20,331 bases of DNA from Sanchytrium tribonematis. Taxonomy: Eukaryota > Sanchytriomycota > Sanchytriomycetes > Sanchytriales > Sanchytriaceae. Positions 15,932-20,331 of the stretch are shown one piece after another (the stretch's first letter is position 1; each line of letters opens with the position of its first letter). The notes under the pieces are model-generated. The model saw only the letters and a list, made by a program, of their open reading frames with translations, had not been told where the DNA came from and did not search any database. The translations under genes and the position numbers were made by a program. The stretch spans positions 1-20,331 of the forward strand of contig JADGIG010000099.1 of assembly GCA_018985235.1 (NCBI GenBank), read 5' to 3'.

Positions 15932-16853
15932 ATGTTAGAGGAAGATCAAGATCATACTTGTTTAGTTTGCCTAGAAGAGCTCACTGAATTATTTATACCA
16001 TGCGATTGCAATTTTCCGATTTGCCAATTCTGCTGGAACCAAATATTAAACGAAGACGGAAGGTGTCCGAATTGTAGAAGGTCTTATGAAGCAAATAGAT
16101 ACAAAATTGAACCACTTCCCAAAAAGCTAAAAATACAACCAGAAAGAATGAAATTGCAAAATGTTCGAGTGCTACAGAAAAATTTGGTATATGTGAGTGG
16201 GTTTACAGGCGTTGTATCAGACAGCCTTCTTCAATCTCCACAATATTTCGGGCAGTTTGGACCAATTCACAAGATTGTTATCAATAGGAAACTTGGCCAA
16301 GTACCAAATTTACCAAATGACTCTATTGGGGTTTATATAACATTTGAAGGTGAAAAGGCAGCACATTCAGCAATCGAGGCAGTTGATGGTAATTTAAATT
16401 TATAAAGGGAGTATGTGGCAGGGTCAAAGATTAAGAGCTAGGCATGGCACCACAAAGTACTGCATTCATTTTTTAAAAAGTCAGCCATGTCAGAATACAG
16501 AATGTATGTATCTTCATAAATTGAGCGACGATCATCTTACAAAGGAAGATTTGGCTCAACTTAGCACTACTCAGACTAAGAAATATAGTTCACACAAAAC
16601 CTTTGGCCCTCAGGCCGCGGATTTATCGTACCTCCTCAGGTCTTTCGCGGAACGCATAGAAGATTTTCGGCTCAATCCCCCAAAGCAACAATTTTCAAAT
16701 ACAGGCCAATTGCCTCCAAGAGCTCCAAGTGTAAATATACAATTAGGTACTCCGAGTTTATGTCAAAGATGGATCAGTATGAATGCAGAGTTGTATCATG
16801 ATGAAAAGAAATTCAACCCTTTCGCTGAGGAGAGTGCGTTATCATCGAAATAA
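15932..16853 (+). CDS. NOT4: Not4 E3 ubiquitin ligase of CCR4-NOT (two exons)
   Basis: Joined exons 15932-16388 and 16408-16853 encode 300 residues. Not4 is the RING E3 of the CCR4-NOT complex, acting in mRNA decay and ribosome quality control. The C4C4 RING is at the N terminus: C10, C13, C24, C26, C31, C34, C46, C49, followed by RRSYE. An RRM covers ~82-165 (NLVYVSGFTGVV...GPIHKIVINRK...GVYITFEGEKAAHSAIEAVDG). A C3H1 zinc finger (C-x8-C-x4-C-x3-H) follows in exon 2 after the hallmark GTTKYC. The splice junction falls inside the RRM at AVDG-SMWQGQRLRA. At 300 residues it is much shorter than yeast Not4 (587); most of the usual disordered tail that binds Not1 is missing, leaving a possible short motif near NPFAEE. 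Confidence 0.94.
16389..16407 (+). other. 19-nt intron in NOT4
   Basis: GTAATTTAAATTTATAAAG, phase 1. Removal joins AVDG to SMWQGQRLRARHGTTKYC, the contiguous Not4 RRM-to-zinc-finger order. Retention reads D-G-N-L-N-L then TAA inside the intron. Only the terminal Gs make it less than 100% AT. Confidence 0.92.
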
Positions 16854-16868
16854 ATGATTTGACTATAT

Positions 16869-16964
16869 TTATTGCTCGAATTTCCACATGTGTAAAAAGC
16901 CAATTGTTAGACATAGCGAGAATCCTTGAACTGCAACAGAAGGGTTTTTAAGTCTACGAAGCAT
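16869..16964 (-). CDS. Possible 31-residue membrane microprotein
   Basis: In the 176-bp spacer between NOT4 and the next plus-strand gene, the minus strand has ATG 16964-16962 and TAA at 16871-16869. The peptide is basic at the N terminus (MLRRLKNPS), then hydrophobic (VAVQGFSLCLTIGFL), ending HMWKFEQ, like a single-span small membrane protein. The same frame stays open upstream to 17033 with a second hydrophobic segment (CITGIFNLIVCLIHLL) but no ATG. It could be a real small gene, the last exon of a gene starting with a non-standard or spliced exon, or chance. I recognise no family. Confidence 0.3.
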   Translation of the reverse strand: MLRRLKNPSVAVQGFSLCLTIGFLHMWKFEQ

Positions 16965-17029
16965 CTCCCTTGTTAGTAAATGTATCAAACAAACTATCAG
17001 GTTGAAAATCCCCGTAATACAAAACACAA

Positions 17030-17662
17030 ATGACTAAATCCACGCGAAGCTACGTAAATAAGAATAAGAAGACATCTTCGTCATTCTCACATGATGAGAA
17101 TTTAAGAAGTTCCAAAAGAGTATGCTACCCAAAGGGTCGCAATTCTCACCATTCCATTATTGAGGAAGAAGTTGAAAAATATCACAAGCCCGATAATTAC
17201 AATAAGTTGGAGAACGAAGTCATATTAGCACAGGATTATTTAAACCCTCATCATATAGAAAAAATTGACCCAATCGTTCAAATGATTGCAACGTTATTGA
17301 AAGATAGCAGAATGAGTAAAACATTGGACTCTTTTAGAGAAGAGAGTCGGTCCTTCTACAAGAGTGAAAAACTTCACCCTATCTGCAAGCGTATTTCAGA
17401 TATGACTGCTAGTTTAGGTAAAGAATCTTTAAAAAGAAGTAGTACAATCTCCAATGTTTCTTCTCAAAAAAGGGCCATCGAGGCAGCCGAATGTATGAGT
17501 AAAGAAGAAGTTGAAAGAATATCAGACAAATTAAAATTGGCAGGTGTAGTTCCGTGTCTAGAGGAACGTTTCGATAATCTAGAAAAGGCTGTTTTGCTTA
17601 ATGAAAATATTCCCATTGATATTTTTAAACGGCTAAAGCGGCTGGAGGATCTACTTTTGTAA
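17030..17662 (+). CDS. Unrecognised protein with MBIP-like C-terminal segment
   Basis: A 210-residue hydrophilic protein. The first ~60 residues are basic and Ser/Asn/His-rich and probably disordered. Helical segments follow at ~63-130 (VILAQDYL; IDPIVQMIATLLKD), then a Ser/Lys-rich linker and a helical C-terminal part (~148-210): KRAIEAAECMSKEEVERISDKLK, then LEERFDNLEKAVLLNENIPIDIFKRLKRLEDLLL. The last segment resembles by eye the C-terminal 'ER...E..L.......P.dI..RlK.LED.iL' coiled coil of MBIP, an ATAC histone acetyltransferase subunit in animals. That is a hint, not an identification. Translation starts at the first ATG after the 176-bp spacer and stops 69 bp before the DHHC gene. Confidence 0.75.
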   Translation: MTKSTRSYVNKNKKTSSSFSHDENLRSSKRVCYPKGRNSHHSIIEEEVEKYHKPDNYNKLENEVILAQDYLNPHHIEKIDPIVQMIATLLKDSRMSKTLDSFREESRSFYKSEKLHPICKRISDMTASLGKESLKRSSTISNVSSQKRAIEAAECMSKEEVERISDKLKLAGVVPCLEERFDNLEKAVLLNENIPIDIFKRLKRLEDLLL

Positions 17663-17731
17663 TTGAAAATAAAATGATGTGTACGATTTTGCTTTTAGGA
17701 GGAATTTGAAACCTAATTCTATTTGTAACAT

Positions 17732-18929
17732 ATGGAAAGATCTCTAATGAAATTCTTATTATTTCTTATAATTTTATTTGCCATAATATTGGGTATTTGG
17801 CTCTTCGGTCCATCCGGAATTAAAAGTAAGAACAAATTTATGCGAATTATAGGAAAAACTTATCTTGGATTGGATTACATTTTTGGTAAAATTGCTATAT
17901 TGTTTAATGCAATCACCCCAAATTGGATCAAAAACTGTTTTGGATATGTCGCCTTCCAAAGACATCCCATAATGCAAATTTTATTCGTTGTACTTTACGG
18001 CGCAGGGGCCTTAATTTTTATGTGGAAAGCCCATAATAGGCTTTATGTCGATGAGATTAATCGCTTGCATTATTATTTTGCACCTATCGTGGCCTATATC
18101 CAATTTTATATATTTTATTTGGCTTGCTATAGTGATCCTGGGATTATAACAAAAGATAATTGCCATGTGGCATTAAAACAATACCCTATTGACGAAATCA
18201 TATTTTTCCATCAGGAATGTAAAACATGTTTATTTAAAAAGCCTGCAAGAAGCAAACACTGTAGTTTATGTAATGTGTGCATAGCTAAGTCTGACCACCA
18301 TTGTCCTTGGCTAAATACTTGTGTTGGTCAAAATAACTTGAGATTTTTTTTTGCATTTTTGTATTGGATGGTATTTTCCACATTTTATTGTTTTTATCTT
18401 ATTTATTATTTATTTATGGTTGAAATGAAATCTCAAGGTTGGATTGACAATGTTTATTCTATTTGGGAATTGTTTGCAATATGGAAAGGCCCTATTGTTA
18501 ATTTTACGTTTTTCCGAAATGGAAGTCCTAGCGGCACTATTAAACTGTCTGTTTTACAGTCAGTTCAAGTAATTTGCATTTATTTAGATCTATTCGCTGA
18601 ATGATGGGTGGCTTGCTGTGCTTGGTTTGACTTGTATCGTGACCTCCATTGTTGTGCTATTATTTACCACATACCATATATACCTGAACGTGGTGAAGGG
18701 AATGAGTTCCAATGAATACATGAAGTTCGACGATGTGATTTATTATATTAACAACCATAAGATATATTATAATGGGAAAAATTTGATCTCTGTGCAGAGT
18801 GATGGACAGAGGCCTGTTGACAAGAATGTGTTCCTTAATTATCCTCCAAACATTTATAACCAAGGCATTATTAAGAACATTCTGCTCATTTTGTTCCCAC
18901 CAAACTTGAACAAAAAAATAAAAAATTGA
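17732..18929 (+). CDS. DHHC palmitoyltransferase, Swf1/ZDHHC4-like (two exons)
   Basis: Joined exons 17732-18568 and 18588-18929 encode 392 residues. It S-palmitoylates cytosolic cysteines of membrane proteins; Swf1 acts on SNAREs near transmembrane segments. Membrane spans are seen at ~7-25, ~80-98, ~115-133 and ~203-230, with a fifth (~285-305) encoded mainly in exon 2. A DPG motif (135-137) precedes the Cys-rich domain, CKTCLFKKPARSKHCSLCNVCIAKSDHHCPWLNTCVGQNN (from 163; DHHC at 188-191). After the last span, KGMSSNEYMKFDDV stands where TTxE is expected (SSNE). The tail has YNQGIIKNILLILFPP, matching the Swf1/ZDHHC4 ending 'Y..G...N..e...P'. The unspliced frame ends 12 codons after the donor. 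Confidence 0.92.
18569..18587 (+). other. 19-nt intron in DHHC gene
   Basis: GTAATTTGCATTTATTTAG, phase 0. Removal joins SVLQSVQ to IYSLNDGWLAVLGLTC and recovers the last membrane span and the conserved tail. Retention shifts frame and stops at TGA 18602-18604. Positions 1-7 and 10-15 are identical to the NOT4 intron. Confidence 0.88.
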
Positions 18930-18936
18930 CATTTTC

Positions 18937-20331
18937 ATGAAACAAGAACAAGACAAGCATCTATTTAAAATTAAATCCAGGATAGAGAACTTTGAATTTG
19001 CTTCTTACATTCACTTAAGTTATTTGAATCTGAGATTCAATAAGTTGGAAACTATTGAGTTTGTCATGTTTATGCCAAATTTACAATTTTTAGATGTGGG
19101 AATCAACAATATACAAAACTTAAATTTAGATCGAGGTTTTGTTAGCAATTTAAAGGTTCTGAGAATTGAGGGAAACTTGATTTACAGATTGGAAGAGTTT
19201 TTAAGGCTAAAAAGTCTTGAGCATCTTGTGGTGGAGTATCAGTCCTATACAAATCCATTGTGTAATTCTAAAGAGTATCCACATAAATTTTACAGTTTTT
19301 TAGAATTGACGAGTCTAGATGGGTTTGAGCAAAATGGCTCACTGGTAAGTAGGGAAGTCTTGTTTGGGTACAAATATTTCAAGTCCAATCTTAAACCACC
19401 CATACTTTCCTTAGACAAGGAGATAGAAACGAAATGCAATTACAGCCACTGTGGTTTCCAGGTCAGCCCTGAAAACCGCAATAAATCTATTCAATGTCAG
19501 CTAATTGATCAAAAGTCGAGGAATTTAATGTTTGAAATTCAAGAAACTAGCAAAATTCAAGCACAACAAATTTCAAATTTAAAGAATATTAACAAAAAAC
19601 TAGAGGCTGAGGCTCAAAAAATGAAAAGAGAGTTAGCAATATCTAGACAATCTTCGGAAGAAACTTTGAACGAATACCTGACGATATCGAAGTCAATTGG
19701 CAATTTTAAAGATTCATATTTGCAAAAATTTGATCAAACGAATATTAAATTAAAAAGTGCCACTCAGGAATTGGAAGAAAAAGATAAAAAGATTGAATCC
19801 CTGGAAACCACGATAACTTCATTAAAATTGAATATGAAAAAGTTAATAATGAACAATAAAGTTTTAAGTGAATCTAATGCTGACAAAGAACATGAAATTC
19901 AAGATTTAAATTCGGATTATTCTAAGTTGAAGACTTCTTACTACAAATTAAAAGAAGATATGGAAAAAATGGAGAATGAGGAATACTACAAAAATGAAAA
20001 AGTTCAATTTGCTAAGAAAATGGCTGAACAAATTGTTGAAGCTGCCGAGGATTCAATGACTACTATACGGGCAAACAATATCAAATTCGCAATATTTTTT
20101 AGCTGTTCTAAGGCAATTATTACAGGTGCTATGAAATGGGCAAATCAAATAAGAAGGTACAATAATAATTTTAGGCCATTTTCTGATCTAGACAATATTA
20201 AAAGTAAATTGAACGAAATTTGTAAGTCTACACTTGATACTTATCACAGATACAATGAAAAGAAATCAAACCTTGAATCGTGTACTTTCACTTTTGCTGA
20301 AAAGATCAAAAATGTGAAGCAAGCCTTGGAC
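18937..20331 (+). CDS. LRR plus coiled-coil protein, 3' end beyond window
   Basis: An open frame from ATG 18937 to the right edge: 465 codons with no stop, so the gene continues. The N-terminal ~130 residues contain about four SDS22-like leucine-rich repeats (HLSYLNLRFNKLETI, LQFLDVGINNIQNLNL, LKVLRIEGNLIYRLEEF, LKSLEHLVVE) closed by an LRR cap, NPLCNSKEYPHKFYSFLELTSLDG. A Cys/His-containing linker follows, then a long heptad-rich coiled coil (~190-350: KKLEAEAQKMKRELA, LEEKDKKIESLETTITSLKLNMKKL). This LRR-then-coiled-coil layout is common in centrosome, cilium and spindle-pole proteins (LRRCC1, centriolin, CEP97), but I cannot assign an ortholog. It starts 7 bp after the DHHC stop. Confidence 0.82.
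   Translation, partial: MKQEQDKHLFKIKSRIENFEFASYIHLSYLNLRFNKLETIEFVMFMPNLQFLDVGINNIQNLNLDRGFVSNLKVLRIEGNLIYRLEEFLRLKSLEHLVVEYQSYTNPLCNSKEYPHKFYSFLELTSLDGFEQNGSLVSREVLFGYKYFKSNLKPPILSLDKEIETKCNYSHCGFQVSPENRNKSIQCQLIDQKSRNLMFEIQETSKIQAQQISNLKNINKKLEAEAQKMKRELAISRQSSEETLNEYLTISKSIGNFKDSYLQKFDQTNIKLKSATQELEEKDKKIESLETTITSLKLNMKKLIMNNKVLSESNADKEHEIQDLNSDYSKLKTSYYKLKEDMEKMENEEYYKNEKVQFAKKMAEQIVEAAEDSMTTIRANNIKFAIFFSCSKAIITGAMKWANQIRRYNNNFRPFSDLDNIKSKLNEICKSTLDTYHRYNEKKSNLESCTFTFAEKIKNVKQALD

Noticed and set aside
8378-16405. Functional gene cluster of chromosome genes (NSE4, KNL1, DMC1)
   Set aside because: Genes are on different strands and interspersed with unrelated ones; in so packed a genome neighbourhood is expected by chance.
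16972-16978. TACTAAC on the minus strand as a canonical branch point
   Set aside because: Using it as an intron would shift the hydrophobic minus-strand frame, and none of the supported introns contains this motif.
5952-18587. Frameshifts, pseudogenes or assembly errors in five genes
   Set aside because: All five interruptions have GT-AG ends, the same 19-nt length and a shared pattern, and removal restores conserved protein motifs precisely.
1-20331. Ciliate, microsporidian or bacterial origin
   Set aside because: UAA and UGA act as stops and the genes are fungal-like (a standard-code ciliate such as Stentor has 15-16 nt introns); retained CPA1, GCSH and peroxisomal enzyme argue against Microsporidia; introns and eukaryotic families exclude bacteria.

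Overview
The window is nuclear DNA from a eukaryote with an extremely compact, AT-rich genome. I count 18 protein genes on both strands, and coding sequence (introns removed) covers about 94% of the 20.3 kb. Spacers run from 1 to 225 bp and most are under 100 bp. Codes and stops are standard (TAA and TGA both end genes). No tRNA, rRNA, transposon, CRISPR array or bacterial operon was recognised. Stand-alone carbamoyl-phosphate synthase small subunit (CPA1 type), a Spc105/Spc7-type KNL1, an Nse4 kleisin, a Swf1/ZDHHC4-like palmitoyltransferase and an FHA plus forkhead-like protein fit an early-branching fungal relative (rozellid or aphelid grade). That placement is an inference. The cell should have mitochondria (GCSH, BolA3 and CPA1, two with presequence-like N termini), peroxisomes (a hydroxyacid oxidase ending in SKL) and meiosis (DMC1).

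Layout, left to right. 1-1190 (-): a partial N/Q-rich protein with a basic NLS-like patch. 1416-1640 (-): BolA3, divergent from eL18 (1723-2307 +) across an 82-bp spacer carrying CACGTG. Then an FHA/winged-helix protein and GCSH (+), a RhoGAP-like protein (-), NAD kinase (+), TFIIF alpha (-), Nse4 (+), KNL1/Spc105 (-), a TBC RabGAP (-), a peroxisomal hydroxyacid oxidase (+), CPA1 (+), DMC1 (+), Not4 (+), an unrecognised protein (+), a DHHC palmitoyltransferase (+) and a partial LRR/coiled-coil protein (+) that runs off the right edge.

The most striking feature is the introns. Five genes (KNL1, NAD kinase, DMC1, NOT4, DHHC) are each interrupted by one intron, and in every case the reading frame and conserved protein family motifs fix it at exactly 19 nt. 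All five start GTA, end AG, share T12, A14 and T15, and average about 20% GC. All three phases occur. Retention causes a stop inside or shortly after the intron. No longer intron was found. A single-size class of 19-nt spliceosomal introns in what looks like a fungal-lineage genome is the candidate unusual system here.

Several genes touch common pathways, although neighbourhood in such a packed genome is weak evidence. BolA3 supports iron-sulfur delivery to lipoate synthesis, which GCSH needs. Hydroxyacid oxidase makes glyoxylate, a possible glycine source. Nse4, KNL1 and DMC1 all act on chromosomes.
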